Shown: positions 43,809 through 55,790, counted from the stretch's first letter. The stretch: DNA of 64,000 nt from Ovis canadensis (GCF_042477335.2 NC_091262.1:38103001-38167000); one strand, 5' to 3'. A program made the numbers and translations. The notes: a model not told the origin generated them from the letters alone.

Positions 43809-44829
43809 GTATGCCTCCCTCCTTCCCTAGGGAGAGTTCGTGCTGGGTTTGTGTCGCTTCCAGGGTTCTCTAGACAGACACCCACTGTTCCAGCTTAAAG
43901 TCCTAGCATTCAAAACCATGACAGCTTTTCATTTGCAGCAGTAGTGTTGTTAAAAGATAGATGATTGAATACTTCAGACTGATTATTTTTGTGACAGAAG
44001 GGCTGCAGTGGCATTGTTAATAGAGAAATGGGGGTTTTTGAAAACATAAAAAAGGGACTTTTGAAAATGTGAAAATTGTAAACAAAAAAAAGAGGAAGTT
44101 TTTGAAAATGTATTAAAAGAAATGTAAATATAAATGTCAAGAAAGTGAAAGAGAAAAGGCTTAGCCCCCAGGCTGCATTGTTTTTCCCTTATTTGCCTTG
44201 TCCGGCCTGTCCTCTTGGGCAGTTCCCTTTTCGGGAGCTGTAGACCCTGGGCTCTCAGGGTTTTAAGAGTCCGAACATCTGCCAGGTCCCACCAAGTCGT
44301 ATCGTGCTCATCCAAGTTTCTTCCACATGGGAAGGCCTTGAAAGTCCTATAAAAGGGTCTTCCTAGTTGGAAAAATTAAAACGCATCTGGTCGAAATGTG
44401 GATTGTTGCCAGGAGATCAGGGCCGGCCAGCTCCTCATTTCTCGAGTGCAGACTTAGGACACAGCTCAGTCCCCATGCTCGGTGTGTCCACTCTGGAGAG
44501 GAACCCTGGTGAGGAGACGTGACCTCCCAGATGTAGCTGCCCTGAGGAGCAGGTGGAGCCTGACTCAGGCTCATGGTTATTTTACACAAAAAGCGTGAAG
44601 GCTTTCTCGTCCGTTTGTCCTCCTTGTTTCTAAGGGTGAGCGTGAGGGTGGATAACTCACCCCGCACTGATGCACTTGTTCTCAGCGTATCTGCTCTGCT
44701 CTCTGTGCCCCAGAGGGTTCACTAGAGCCACCTTTTTAGAAATGAAGATGCTGAGGGTTCCCCAGAGGTTTTACTAAAGTATCTCAGTAAAGGGAGCGTC
44801 TTAGGAATTGAGTTTAACAGGTGGTGAAC
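43809..44829. other. unique sequence downstream of exon N
   Basis: Includes a degenerate short repeat of tttttgaaaa(n) units at about 44,030-44,125. SAM2 and SAM3 exons of liprin-alpha were looked for here and downstream and not found. Confidence 0.5.
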
Positions 44830-45110
44830 TCAAGCAGCATCCCCCCTCCGACCGTGAGGATGGGCTTGGGGGCGGGACATCGGCAGAACCCCTGATGAAC
44901 TCCTGGAGATGGAGAAAGTGGCAGGAAGGAGGGGGAGGTCTCTTCCTTGTGGGGTGTCCACAGATTGTACCTCACCCCTCACTGATGAGCACTTAGGCCG
45001 TTTCCAACCACTTGCCAGTGTTCTGGAGAAAACAATCATTGCCCAGCTCCTACTCAGTTTCGTAGAGTATGTTTCTAGAATTGGAGTGTAAACATCTCCT
45101 TTATTCATTC
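44830..45110. repeat. inverted repeat arm 2 (partner 34,765-35,050)
   Basis: Reverse complement of arm 1 over about 230 bases, with shared words cagattgtacctcac and gatgagcacttaggccgttt, continuing into a CCAT tract at the same relative side. Similarity by eye is in the range of 80-90 percent. Confidence 0.88.
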
Positions 45111-45450
45111 CATCCTCTGTTCATCCACCCAGCCAGCCAGCCAGCCATCTGTTCATCCATCCATCCACTCACTAATTCATCCATCCATCCATCCACCCAC
45201 CCATCCACTCACTAATTCATCCAGCCATCCATCCACCCATCCACCCATCCACCTGTCCACCCAGTCAGCCAGTCATCTGTACATCCATCTATCTACTCAC
45301 TAATCCATTTATCCACCCATCCATCCATCCTCCATCTATCAATCCATCCATCTATCCAACCACACATCTGTCCATGCATCTATCCAACCACCCGTCCATC
45401 CATCCACCCATCCGCTCATTTATCCATCCATCCATCCATCCATCTATACA
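45111..45450. repeat. long (CCAT)n-type microsatellite
   Basis: About 340 bases of imperfect ccat/catc units with interspersed cacc, tcac and agcc variants. It continues into C/T-rich sequence to about 45,500. Confidence 0.97.
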
Positions 45451-46009
45451 AACTTCCTTCCTCCCTCCCCCAATCCCTTCCTTCCATCCTTCGTTCCTCA
45501 ATAGAATTTTACATTTTTGTGCAGATTGGTATTTTATTCCTCTTAAGTTTAATCACAGGGTATTTCTATTCCCCCACCACCTTGCTCTTTTGGATTGCAT
45601 CCTTTCTCCACTGCAATTTCCAGCAGTTACATGATTCTTTTGCCAACAGTAACTCTGGAGAGTTGTTAGCATCTGACTCCCTGACGGAGCTGTTCTGTTA
45701 TCCCCATGTTTCAGCTGATACTTTTGGGTTTTCCAGGTAGGCCATCATATCATCTTTCATCAGTGGCTATTTTATTTCCCTCTTTCAGTAACCACAATTA
45801 TTATTGACTTTTCTTGCCTGATAGCACATTCTAGAACTTACAGAGCATTGATAATTAACAGAGGTGATCACAGCATCCTTGACTCGTCCCTGACTTTGAT
45901 GAGACCACTTGTAACACATCACTATTCAGTGTGATTTTGGCCCTTGGCTTGAAATAGATGTTTTTAAAGAGTTTTTAGCAGGAAGATGTTCAGTTCTATC
46001 CAATGAAGT
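45451..46009. other. unique sequence
   Basis: T-rich sequence. No exon or recognised repeat. Confidence 0.5.
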
Positions 46010-46128
46010 GGGCGACAGAGGATGAGATGGTCAGGTGGCATCACAGACTCAATGGACGTGAGTTTGAGCAAACTCCAGGAGATAGTGAAGGACAGGGAAG
46101 CCTGGGGTGCTGTAGTTCATGGTGGAGT
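46010..46128 (+). mobile_element. BovB 3' tip
   Basis: Encodes [19 protein letters not shown] in the common BovB C-terminal frame. Truncated at both ends. Confidence 0.88.
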
Positions 46129-46129
46129 A

Positions 46130-46615
46130 GATTGTAGGAGCCACGATTCTCCTGCCCTGGCCTGTAACTGCCCCGTTTGCCACACTACATTGCAACATTT
46201 CCCATTAAGAGGCACAGCGTATTTCTGCAGCTTCTGGGCTGGCCTTGTGACCTGGCTTGGCCAACAGAAAGAGGCAAAGTGACAAGCTTCACAGGGCCTT
46301 GAGAGCTTTGCTCTCTGGCCACTTCCCTGTGAACAAGCCCAGGCCATCCTGCTAGAGGACAAGACTCGCATCATCACCCCTGCCAACAGCCAGCTTGTCC
46401 ATCGGGAACCATGGCTACCCTTGAGCAGCCAAGCTCAGCTGACCCACCAGCTGACTGTAGATGCAGGAGTGTCCCCACTGGAGATCGAGCACACATCTGG
46501 CCCCGATCAGCTCCCCGACCCGCAGCCTGATGAGAGATAATGGGTGGCTGTTTGCAGCCACTAAGTTCTGGGTGGTTCACTGTGCAACAGTAGATAATCA
46601 CACAATGGCTGTCCT
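46130..46615 (+). repeat. ancient LTR-like element (MLT1/MST type), degraded
   Basis: Contains ggccttgtgacctggcttgg and gctgtttgcagccactaagt, followed by a tail with gtgcaacagtagataatcac. Wording and order resemble mammalian MaLR LTRs. No coding remains. Confidence 0.55.
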
Positions 46616-46827
46616 CTTCTGGCCTGCTGAACATGAACTGATGTTTACTGTTGTGTCTTGGAAATCACAGAATGAGCCTGTATGTGCCATTGGGCCCAAT
46701 TTTTTGACATGCTGCCGAGTTGCCAAAAACTCAGCAAATGTGACCAGGCACTCTTTATCAGAATTGGCTGAGACTTTATAAAATCGAAGGCTCATTTTGT
46801 CTTATTGCTTCAAAAAATGCTGCTACT

Positions 46828-47006
46828 GGGATTTCCCTGATGCTCCAGTGGCTAAGACCCCACGCGCCCAATGCAGAGGGCCTGGGTTTGACCCCTGCTC
46901 AGGGAATTAGATCCCATGGGCCACGACTAAAGATCCCATGTGCTGTGACTAAAAGATCCAGCAAAATGCAGCTAAGACCCAGCATGGCCCAATAAATAAG
47001 TGTTTA
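46828..47006 (+). mobile_element. tRNA-derived ruminant SINE (CHR type)
   Basis: Reads gggatttccctgatgctcca, then gggcctgggtttgacccctg, with a tail near cccaataaataag. Confidence 0.88.
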
Positions 47007-47284
47007 AACACTGGTGCTGGAGTCAACTTGTGGGAGAGGATGGGGTGTGGTCCCTGGGTTGCCCAGGATGCTGGGTTCTGGGTGTGCAATGCTTAGAGGA
47101 GAATGAGTGTGATCTCCAGAGTGAGGATACGGTGGCCGACACCCAGAGGTCTTAGGCCCCGTAGACCCAGCCAGCTGAGGCCACTTTCTGACTGGGGAGG
47201 TGGGAGGGGGGCTAGCGACAGTTGATACCATCCCGTAGTTGGTCACAAAGTCTAAGCTGAAAGAAGCTCCCCGAATACTGCTGT

Positions 47285-47832
47285 CCCTGGGGTTTTGCTG
47301 TGGTGGTTTTAAATTGTGTCCTCAAGTTTGGGGGTATTCCTGTGCTCAGAAAGGAACCCAATCTCCCTCCCCTTAAGTATGGACCGAGCCTAGTGACTCA
47401 CTTCTAATGAATAGCATAAGGTAGAAATGACAGCATGGAACTACTGAAAAGAGGGCCATCAGAGGCATGTCAGACTCTTCCTCACTCTCTTGGACTTCCT
47501 GCCCTGGGTGAAGCCAGCCTCCATGTTGTGAGGACACTCAAGCAGCCTGAGGAGAGGTCCACGTGGTGAGGAGCTGAGGCTCCACCAACAGCCCTGTGAG
47601 TGTGCCGTCTTGCAGGCTGACCTTCCAGCCCCAGAACCACCTTCAGATACCTGCAGCCCTACCTACATGACATCTTGACGATAACCCCATGAGGGACTCC
47701 CAAGCCAGAATCGCACAGCTAAGCCATTTCTGAATTTCTGACGCCACCGAAAGAACCTGAAATAATAAATACACAGTATTTTAAGCCACTAGGTTCTGAG
47801 GTTGTTTGTTACACAGTGCAAGCTAACTAATA
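47285..47832 (+). repeat. ancient LTR (MST/MLT1-like MaLR), degraded
   Basis: Clear MaLR wording: ttcctcactctcttggactt, ctccatgttgtgaggacact, an aataataaat signal near 47,760, and the end ttttaagccactaggttctg followed by tgttacacagtgcaagctaactaata. Only the LTR is visible. Confidence 0.75.
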
Positions 47833-48429
47833 TACTTCTTATGGTGGCTCTGGGTGGTGAGTTCATCCATGTCAACTTGTTCTCTTTCATGGACTTAAGG
47901 TTCTGGCACAGTTGTCTCTGCTCTAAGATCCCACTAGCATAGACCTCTTAGTTTACTGGATACCCTCCTTAAAATGTATGCCAACTCTTTGCTTGTTAAA
48001 GAGTGAGTTTGGGTTTCTGAGACTGGTGTTGTTCCTGAGAAGCAGGTCTCTGACCAAGGCTTTTCTACGGACCTCTGCAGGAGAAGACCCCAGAAGCTGC
48101 CTGACATCTATCCTATAGGGTTTGGTGGCAAGCTCAACACAGGATACCCTGTGTAGACAGAAGCCATGTCAGGGATAATTCCATGGTGGGATTATGTGGT
48201 TGGCGAGAATGCCGAGGTAGCTTGAAGCAGGGGTGGGTTCCAGTACTGCCCTCTCCTGAGGTCTTAAAACCATCTTGTGGGAGCTTCACACACATGCCAG
48301 AGACAGGCACACATGATACCTTTTTGATAATGAAGCACTTGCATGTGGCCAGCACCCAGGAGCCCCCTTCCTGACCCCCAAGGGGAAACCACTAGCCCAA
48401 TTCTTGTCTGCTCACAATGCTTCACTCAC
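47833..48429. other. unique sequence
   Basis: No exon or recognised repeat. It directly precedes the antisense cortactin exon and may be former CTTN intron. Confidence 0.4.
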
Positions 48430-48540
48430 CTGGTCCACTCTGTCCCCCTGGACACCAAACTTGCCTCCAAACCCCCAGACAGAGTCAACCTGCAAGCAGT
48501 GCTTGGAGAGCTTTGACTGATACTCGTGGCCGACAGCTGA
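48430..48540 (-). pseudogene. CTTN: cortactin (CTTN) repeat exon, isolated, diverged
   Basis: On the minus strand a 111-base block between acceptor ctgttccag and donor gtgagt encodes exactly one 37-residue cortactin actin-binding repeat. It begins [15 protein letters not shown] and continues [20 protein letters not shown]. It differs from the remembered human repeat at three places (S to L, R to W, M to G). The first two are consistent with single C-to-T changes, R to W probably at a CpG. Cortactin binds F-actin and Arp2/3, and several consecutive repeats are needed. No neighbouring CTTN exon was found on either side, so this is a fragment. Confidence 0.9.
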
Positions 48541-50654
48541 CTGGAACAGGGGCAAAAGTGAAGCATCAGACACCCGCCAGCATTGCCACACTGGACGCCC
48601 CCCAACCCCGCCCGACCCTGAGGCAGCCTGCACTTCTGCTCAGTGTGGGTGATGTAAACAAAGTCACTCAATGTGGAAGCCGGCCCAGAGGGAGGTAACT
48701 CCAGGGGGCATCACAATACCAGGGCCCCCCAGTCAGGTGTTCCTGAACCCTCTCCACACCAGGCTCCCCGGAAGTTTCCCAAGGACCCCAGCCATAGGGG
48801 GCCTTCTGAGGTGCCTGGGCTTGAAGAAACAGGAGGCCAGCCCCCAACCAGAACCACAGAGTTAGCAGCCTGCCAGCGACTCCTAAGCCCACTTCCAGGA
48901 AGACTGCTGGCAGTGATCACCCTCTTCAGGTGGGACACTGTCAAAGCACGTGACCCAGGAATCAGGGCACACACTGGAACACAGACAGCAGGCTTCAGGC
49001 ACACGGCACGGTCAGTGTCAACACCGGCCACACATCCAGCCCGCCCAGCTGTGCAGTGGGGCCTGCCAGCGCCTCGTCACCCCCCAGTCAGGGAAGGGGG
49101 TCTGGTGACCTCTCAAGGCCACACGCTGACCAAGCAGTCCACCAGAGCTTTCCGCTGTGTGGTCAGGAAGCCATGGCCCGTGGCCCACATCCAGCACCGA
49201 GCTTCTTTGTAAATAAAGCTTTCTGGACCATGCAGATGTTTCAGGACATCTGTTCATTTACAGAAAATCTATGCCTAACTTTGTGTCAAGACAATACATC
49301 TAGTTCAGGAGCCGCTCGGGACCCTGTGGCGGCCAGGAAGCTAAAAATACTCACACCCTGAACTCTGAGCGGCCCCGTGCTGCCCTAGTCGCCCAGGCCC
49401 GACCCTGAGAGGAAGGCACCAGGCTCCCTCGGCAGAATGGAGAGTGGTCGTGGACCTCTTTGTGGACACTGAGGACACAGGACAGATGACTGACGCATGA
49501 CCCAATGCCGGGCAAGGAGGCGGCTCGTCCAAAGCCTAGTTCCTACTCAGGGAGTCACCCCCGCCTTGGCTCCCTCCTACAATAAAGCGAGGGGCCTGCC
49601 TGCGCACTACCAACTCCTCTCCCACTTGTTTATCTGGAACTTCAGCGGCAGCTTAGGGTCCAACCCCCACCGGGTCACCACCACCTCTGACAACCCTGCA
49701 GGCAGCTCAGGGCGCGTGTTCTTCTACAGCCGAGGAGCAAAGCGGGTTTTACTTTCCGCTCTGGAGCTGTTCCTTTCTCTCCCTCCCAGGCTGGATCCGA
49801 TGCCCACAGTTAATAGCCGATCCAGAGCACCATGGCCTCCAAAAACCTGTGACAGAGACCACCCATCTGCAGCTTCAGGGGTCGCACCCAGAAAACATCA
49901 ACAAGGGAACACGGAGGCAGCAGCATGCCCAAAGGATCCCCCAGCGTGACTCTTCATCACTAAGAAGTCAGCGAGAACTGTTCCAAACTGTGGCCAGAGT
50001 GAAAGCTCAGCGATTCTCCCAACTTTCTGATCAAAACAGCTTTCTCCCCTAGACTGGCCTTGGTCCTGCACTGACGAGACTCTGTTTCTTCTTAGACAGT
50101 CAGCACCAGGCAGAGCACTGCAGGAAGCAGGGAGGACACTCTGGTCGTGGGGCGCCCCTCTCTCAAGCAGCTGCTGGCCTACGAATGTGACAAGCCCTGC
50201 CATTCCCGGCTGAGTCCGATCTGGGCACAAGGGGGACGGGGCGGAATTACAGAGGAAGCCGACCCCAGCTGATACCTCAAAAGAGTAAAGGCAGACATCT
50301 CAAGTTACCCAGCCTGGGAAACGCGCACCCGCTTCACTGCAGACGCGGCACACCTGCTCCGGTTTACTGTCCTCTCTGCAGGGCAGACACAGCCCCCAGC
50401 TGCCTCAGCCCGGGAAGCCCAGTAATAGCCACATGGGAAGCTTAAATAGACCCAGGAAATGAAAAATGTCTCCATAAAATAAAGATCCATGACCACTGAA
50501 CAAACTCTGTGTTAGACAACATATGTAAGACGCAGTATGGAGAAGAAAAAGACTTCTGAAGTGAAAAATGGCAAGGGAGAATAAGAAAGCTGTTATATTA
50601 ACAGAATCGTCTGGTCAGAATACAAGCAGTCTACACAACGAAAATGAAATAGAA
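48541..50654. other. GC-rich unique sequence, no gene recognised
   Basis: A plus-strand open frame at 48,673-49,212 and several minus-strand frames show no family resemblance or convincing exon borders. A polyadenylation-like tgtaaataaagctttctgg lies at 49,208-49,226. Other CTTN exons were sought here and not seen. Confidence 0.45.
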
Positions 50655-50812
50655 GGTAATGCACGGTTGGATGACATCATCGACTCAGTAGGCATGAGTC
50701 TGAGGAAACTCCAGGAGATACCGAAGGACAGAGAAGCCTGGTGTGCTGCAGGACGTGGGGTCACAAAGAGTTGCCCACGGCTGAGCAACTGAACAACAGC
50801 AACAACAATACA
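50655..50812 (+). mobile_element. BovB 3' tip
   Basis: Encodes IIDSVGMSLRKLQEIPKDRE and ends in ggctgagcaactgaacaaca. Confidence 0.9.
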
Positions 50813-50869
50813 TGCTTTTGTCAAGTGAGTAGGGGAGATAACAGCTGTTGTGTGTGTGTATGTTGTGTG

Positions 50870-50992
50870 TGCGCATATGTGTGTGTGTTAGTTGCTCAGT
50901 CGTGTCCAACTCTTTGTGACCCCATGGACTGTAGCCCACCAAGCTCCTCTGCCCATGAGACTTCCTAGACAAGAATACTGGAGTGGGTAGCA
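50870..50992 (-). mobile_element. Bov-tA SINE fragment, antisense, after a TG-rich tract
   Basis: A TG-rich run at 50,846-50,890 leads into gttgctcagtcgtgtccaac and ends at gacaagaatactggagtggg. Confidence 0.9.
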
Positions 50993-51144
50993 TATACTTG
51001 TATGAGTCATACAGGTATGTGTATTGTCTATTGGGTAAATTCTTAGAAGTGAAATTGTTGTGTCAGTGGGTTAGAGAATTGTATACGTTTGCTCAGATAA
51101 TGACAAAGCCCTCAAAAAAAAGGCTGGACCATTTTAACTCACAC

Positions 51145-51835
51145 TAAGAGTAAACATTCAGAAAACTAAGATCATGGCATCCAATCCCATCACTTCATGG
51201 CAAATAGATGGGGAAACAGTGAAAGATTTATTTTTTTGGACTCCAAAATCACTGCAGATGGTGATGCAGCCATGAAAATTAAAAGACACTTACTCCTTGG
51301 AAGGAAAGTTATGACCAAACTAGACAGCATATTAAAAAGCAGAGACAGTACTTTGTCCACAAAGGTCCATCTAGTTAAGGCTATGGTTTTTCCAGTAGTC
51401 ATGTATGGATGTGAGAGTTGGACTATAAAGAAAGCTGAGCACTGAAGAATTGATGCTTTTAAACTGTGGTGTTGGAGAAGACTCTTGAGAGTCCCTTGGA
51501 CTGCAAGGAGATCCAACCAGTCCAACCTAAAGGAGATCAGTCCTGAGTGTTCATTGGAAGGACTGATCCTGAAGCTGAAACTCCAATACTACGGCCACCT
51601 GATGCAAAGAGCGGACTCATTTGAAAAGACCTTGATGCTGGGAAAGACCGAAGGCAGGAGGAGAAGGGATGACAGAGGACGAGATGGTTGGATGGCATCA
51701 CTGACTCAATGGACATGAGTTCGAGTAAACTCTGGGAGTTGGTGATGGACAGAGAAGCCTGGCGTGCTGCAGTTCATCGGGTCGCAAAGAGTTGGATACG
51801 AGTGAGCAACTGAACTGAACTGAAGAGTAAACGAG
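51145..51835 (+). mobile_element. BovB LINE 3' fragment
   Basis: Starts near acattcagaaaactaagatc and encodes in shifted pieces FLDSKITADGD, LLLGRKVMTKLDSILKSRDS, VFPVVMYGCESWTIKKAEH and RRSNQSNLKEISPEC. These are the RTE reverse-transcriptase C terminus. It ends in the repeated ctgaactgaactga 3' tip. Confidence 0.95.
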
Positions 51836-52014
51836 TCTCCTTGTTCCCCGATACCCTCGCCACATTGAACTGAAATTCTTTGCTACTCTAAGAAGTAAAA
51901 ATGGGGCCCCACATTATTGTGGTTTTAATTTCCATTCACATCACAGGAAAGGTTCTTGTGTCTTTCCTTTTCATGTACAATGTGGGCTTGCCAAGGTGTC
52001 TGGATATGAAGAGC
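51836..52014. other. unique spacer
   Basis: Short spacer without recognised features. Confidence 0.4.
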
Positions 52015-52207
52015 TTGTTGTTTTAGTCACTAACTCATGTCCAACTCTTTGTGACCCCGTGGACTGTAGCCCACCAGGCTCCTCTGTCCATGGGATTTCC
52101 CAGTCATGAATACTGGAATGGGTTGCCATTTCCTCCTCCAGGGGATCTTCCCTACCCAGGGATCAAACCCAGGTTCCCCTGCATCTGAGCCACCAGGGAC
52201 GCTCAAT
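52015..52207 (-). mobile_element. Bov-tA SINE, antisense
   Basis: Reads cactaactcatgtccaactc, gtcatgaatactggaatggg and ends at gagccaccagggacgc. Confidence 0.93.
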
Positions 52208-53320
52208 TCCATCCATAACTCCACCTTAGTTTGCCTTCAGTGGTGTTGTCCACACCAAGGGAGATATCTGAGAGCTTCCACATCTCTCATTCCTTCCGTT
52301 TTCACCACAGTCCATATGGGACTCACAGCATGCTTAAGAAGAAATATAAATGTTGCACAGACAGGGCCAAGAAGTCAGAGGCCATATCTATAAATCTGTC
52401 CAATTAAAGGCTAGATCTTGGGTCTAAAAAAAATTAAGTGCTATTGTGTCCACATAACTGGAGGGAGAAGATTAGACTTTCACATAACCTGTCAAAAACC
52501 TGTGGGTCTCCAATGGAAAACCCCAGGTATTATAAAGATTATTTTTGCTATGCGTCTACCACTTCTAAGTTGATCCAAAAAAGCAGGTATGATGGGTATT
52601 GTAATTTTTTTCACTGATCTATATCCTTGCACAAACAATTCTTTTCAACTTGTCCCTTTAACCAAAGCAAAAGTTCTTGGGCTTTTCCCTCCTTATGTGC
52701 ATCTCCACTCTGCCACAGGGAATTAATTCCAGCTGTCTCTTTAAAACATTGATCGAGTTTTTCCTTTGTGAACAAGTCTGTTCATATTATCACCTTCCCA
52801 AGAAAGAAAAAGATAATTGGTTGCTTTGTATGATACATATGCTTATATTGCCCCTGAAAGAATTTTCCAGTGACTAAACATACTTTTCCATTACTTTACA
52901 ATCTTGACCGGGCTATTGGTTTTCACACTAGAATAAAAGGGAAGCCAGGAAATCAGTTTTGTAATATTGACAAGTCATTCCTACTCATTATAAGACTTCT
53001 CGAAGCCGATCTCAAAGTTTTGGTAAGTTATTCCAAGAAAACTTATCTGCTTTTGAAACTTCTAGGCTTCTCCAATACGGCTCTGCTTGAAGTGGCAAAC
53101 TAAGCTGTGGTCCAAATTCTTTGTTCTGTAAATCCTCTGAGGGACCAAATATATCTTCATATTCTTAAAACACTGAGCCATGTTTCTCTGAGTCTTGGCC
53201 TCTTCATTTTGCTTAATATTGTTCCTGGGTTTTAGAAAGACAAGGTAATCATCATTAAAAAAAAAAAAAATCAAAGGGCTTTTTCAAAGAGTTTATCCAG
53301 TAGCGAGACAAAAAGCTTTT
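52208..53320. other. AT-rich sequence, origin unclear
   Basis: AT-rich sequence with short chance frames. The style suggests an old antisense retroelement, but no diagnostic words allowed a family call. A poly-A-like run lies at 53,256-53,270. Confidence 0.35.
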
Positions 53321-53405
53321 CCTGTAAAATCGAGAATAAGACCAGGATGCCCTGTTTTACTGCTTCTATTCAATATCTTATTGGCAATTCTATGCACTTT
53401 ATTTT
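53321..53405 (+). mobile_element. L1 ORF2 fragment (RT region), tiny
   Basis: Reads cgagaataagaccaggatgc and ctgcttctattcaatatctt, matching the L1 words around the [11 protein letters not shown] motif. About 85 bases, sense. Confidence 0.7.
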
Positions 53406-53417
53406 GGCTATTATTAC

Positions 53418-53480
53418 ATCAGCTCCACCTCAGATCATCAGGCATTAGATCCTGGAGGTTGGGGACCCCTGCTCTAGGGG
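53418..53480. mobile_element. MER1-type hAT DNA transposon end
   Basis: ctcagatcatcaggcattag followed by ggaggttggggacccctgct. These are the fused termini of a MER1-like (hAT-Charlie) element with the interior missing. Confidence 0.75.
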
Positions 53481-54211
53481 GTGTTCCCTCTGTTGTTGGG
53501 GGTGGACTATGTAGGCGGTGTCATAGGCCTGGTTGCTAGGGCCTACCTTGTGTGGAGGCTGCCAGCTCTTCATTAATGGTACCTGGTCACAAGGAAGCTG
53601 GCTGCAGAACCCCATGGGACCTGGAGCTAGGGCTGGCTCACTGGTGGGCATGGCCAGGGTCCAGAAAACTCCAGGGCTGTTGCCCACCCACTGGTGGGTG
53701 AAGCTAGGACCTGGGGTTAGTGCCAGATGACTGGCAGGCAGAGCCATGCCCTGGAGTCTGGCCACAGGGCCCAGGTATCCCGAGTTGGTGTCAGATCACT
53801 GGTGCAGGGTAGGGGTAGTGGGGTAGTTCCTGACACGGTTGGGGATCGAATCTGGCATGTCCTGAAGCTTGTATTGGCCTGCTAATAGGCAGGGTTGGGG
53901 CCTAGTTGGTCCTAGGACAGGGTGTCACCTGCTGTGTACAGGTTGTGTCCACAGTCTGCAGGACTGTGGTTTTCTTGCATTCTGCCCCCTGGTGGGTGAG
54001 GCTGTCCAGAGGCTAGTGAAGGTTTCCTGGAGGGCAGGGCCCTTACCTGCCCACTGGTGGGAGAAGCTGGGTCTTGGCCCACTGGTGGGCAGTGCCATGT
54101 CTAGAGGCATGCCTAGAGGTGGCTGTGGGCTCAGCACGTCTTTACTCAGCTCTCAAATGATGGGTGGGGCTGTTACTTGTTTGGGCTGAAGCATCCCAGC
54201 ACTGTGTACAA
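53481..54211. repeat. degenerate interspersed repeat with recurring actggtggg motif
   Basis: About ten scattered copies of cactggtgggc/tgaagctggg-type words in 700 bases. Similar material continues after a BovB insertion (54,771-55,330). Possibly the 5' region of an ancient L1 read antisense. The family is not certain. Confidence 0.5.
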
Positions 54212-54770
54212 TGACTGCGATCATGAAATTAAAAGACACTTGCTTTTTGGAAGAAAAGCTGTGACAAACCTAGACAGTGTGTTAAAAAGCAGAGACATTA
54301 CTTTCCGACAAAGGTCTGTATAGTCAAAGCTATAATTTTTCCAGTAGTCATGAACAGATGTGAGAGTTGGACCAAAAAGGCTGAGAATTGATGCTTTTGA
54401 ACTGTGGTGCTGGAGAAGACTCTTGAGAGTCCCTTGGACAGCAAGATCAAACCAGTCAATCCTAAAGTAAATCAATCCTGAATATTCATTGGAAGGACTG
54501 ATGCTGAAGCTGAAGCTCCAATACTTTGGCCACCTATGCAAAGAGCTGAGTTATTGGAAAAGACCCTGATGCTAGGAAAGATTGAGTGCAGAAGGAGAAC
54601 GGGGCAACAAAGAGTGAAATGGTTGGGTGGCATCACTGACTCAATGGACATGCGTTTGAACAAATTCTGGGAGATAGTGAAGGACAGGGAAGCCTGGCAC
54701 GCTGCAGTCCATTTGCATGCTGCCAAGCGTTAGACATGACTTGGCGACTGAACAACAATAACAACATCCC
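54212..54770 (+). mobile_element. BovB LINE 3' fragment
   Basis: Starts at gcgatcatgaaattaaaaga and follows the same RT C-terminal order as the 51.1 kb copy, ending near gactgaacaacaataacaac. Frames are broken by several indels. Confidence 0.93.
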
Positions 54771-55790
54771 AGCACTGGTGCCTACAGGCTGTTGGGTGGG
54801 GCTGATGAACCCCACCCAACTCATTAGCTACTGGGGCTAATGAACTAGAGGGCAGATCCCACTGCAGTGCCTGTCAGCACCCCTGTCCACCAGTAGAAGA
54901 AGCTTTCAAGTATCGCTGTTACTGTTCAGTCGCTAAGTTGTGTCCAACTCTTTGTGACCCCATAGACTAGCCTGCCAGGCCCCTCTGTCAATCCCCGTTA
55001 TGGATCACAGTCTTGTCGTGGCAAAGGGGTTTGCATAATTCAGTGAAGCTGTGAGCTATGCTGCGCAGTGCCTCCCAAGATGGGTGGGTCATGGTGAAGA
55101 GTTCTGACAAAACATGGTCCACGGGAAAAGGAATGGCAACCCACTCCAGTATTCTTGCCATGAGAATCCCACGGACAGTGTGAAAAGTATAGCTGTTACC
55201 AGTGTCTGTACCCACAGCCTGAGCCGCACCCACCCACTGCCTCTCTGGGACACTCTTTAAGACCAGCAGGCAGCTCTAACCCAGGTTTCCATCAAGTGAC
55301 CACTTTTGCCCTAGCTCCCAGTGCATGTGTGTGCTCTTTAAGACTGAAGTCTCTGTTTGCTCCAGTCTTGTGGGACACGCAAAATTAGGACCCTGCTTGC
55401 CTTCAAAGCCAAATGCTCTGGGGGTTCATCTTGCTGATGCGGGATCCCTGGGCTGGAAAGCCCAACTCGGGGGCCAGAACTCTCCTGTGGAAAAACCCTG
55501 CAACATGATTCTCTACTCTGTGGGTTGTCCACCCAGGAGTATGGTACTTGATGAGACTGTGAGTCTGCCCGCTCCAGCCATCTCAGTGTGGTTCCTGCTT
55601 TCTGTCTGTAGTTGTAGAAGACCTATGCTGGCGGGCTCCTGTCTTTTTTATCAGTGCTTGTTCTGCAGATAGTTGTGACTTGGGCTGCCCGTGAGAGGAC
55701 CCAAGCTCAGGGTCTTTCTGCTCTGCCGTCTTGCCCAGTCTGTATTGTGATCTTGTTTTCAGAATAAAGACATGCAAGGGGGCCTCTCCT
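54771..55790. other. old repeat continuation with SINE pieces
   Basis: A Bov-tA antisense fragment lies at 54,915-55,000 (cagtcgctaagttgtgtcca), and a sense-looking SINE piece at 55,120-55,180 (ggaatggcaacccactccag). The part 55,560-55,745 (ending tctttctgctctgccgtctt) has the wording of an old antisense L1 5' region. Confidence 0.5.

Noticed and set aside
45111-45450. CRISPR-like regular repeats
   Set aside because: Units are 4 bases with no spacers. This is a microsatellite in vertebrate DNA.
48673-49212. 179-codon plus-strand frame next to the CTTN exon
   Set aside because: Low-information, proline/glycine/arginine-rich content with no domain and no splice support. Not part of cortactin on either strand.
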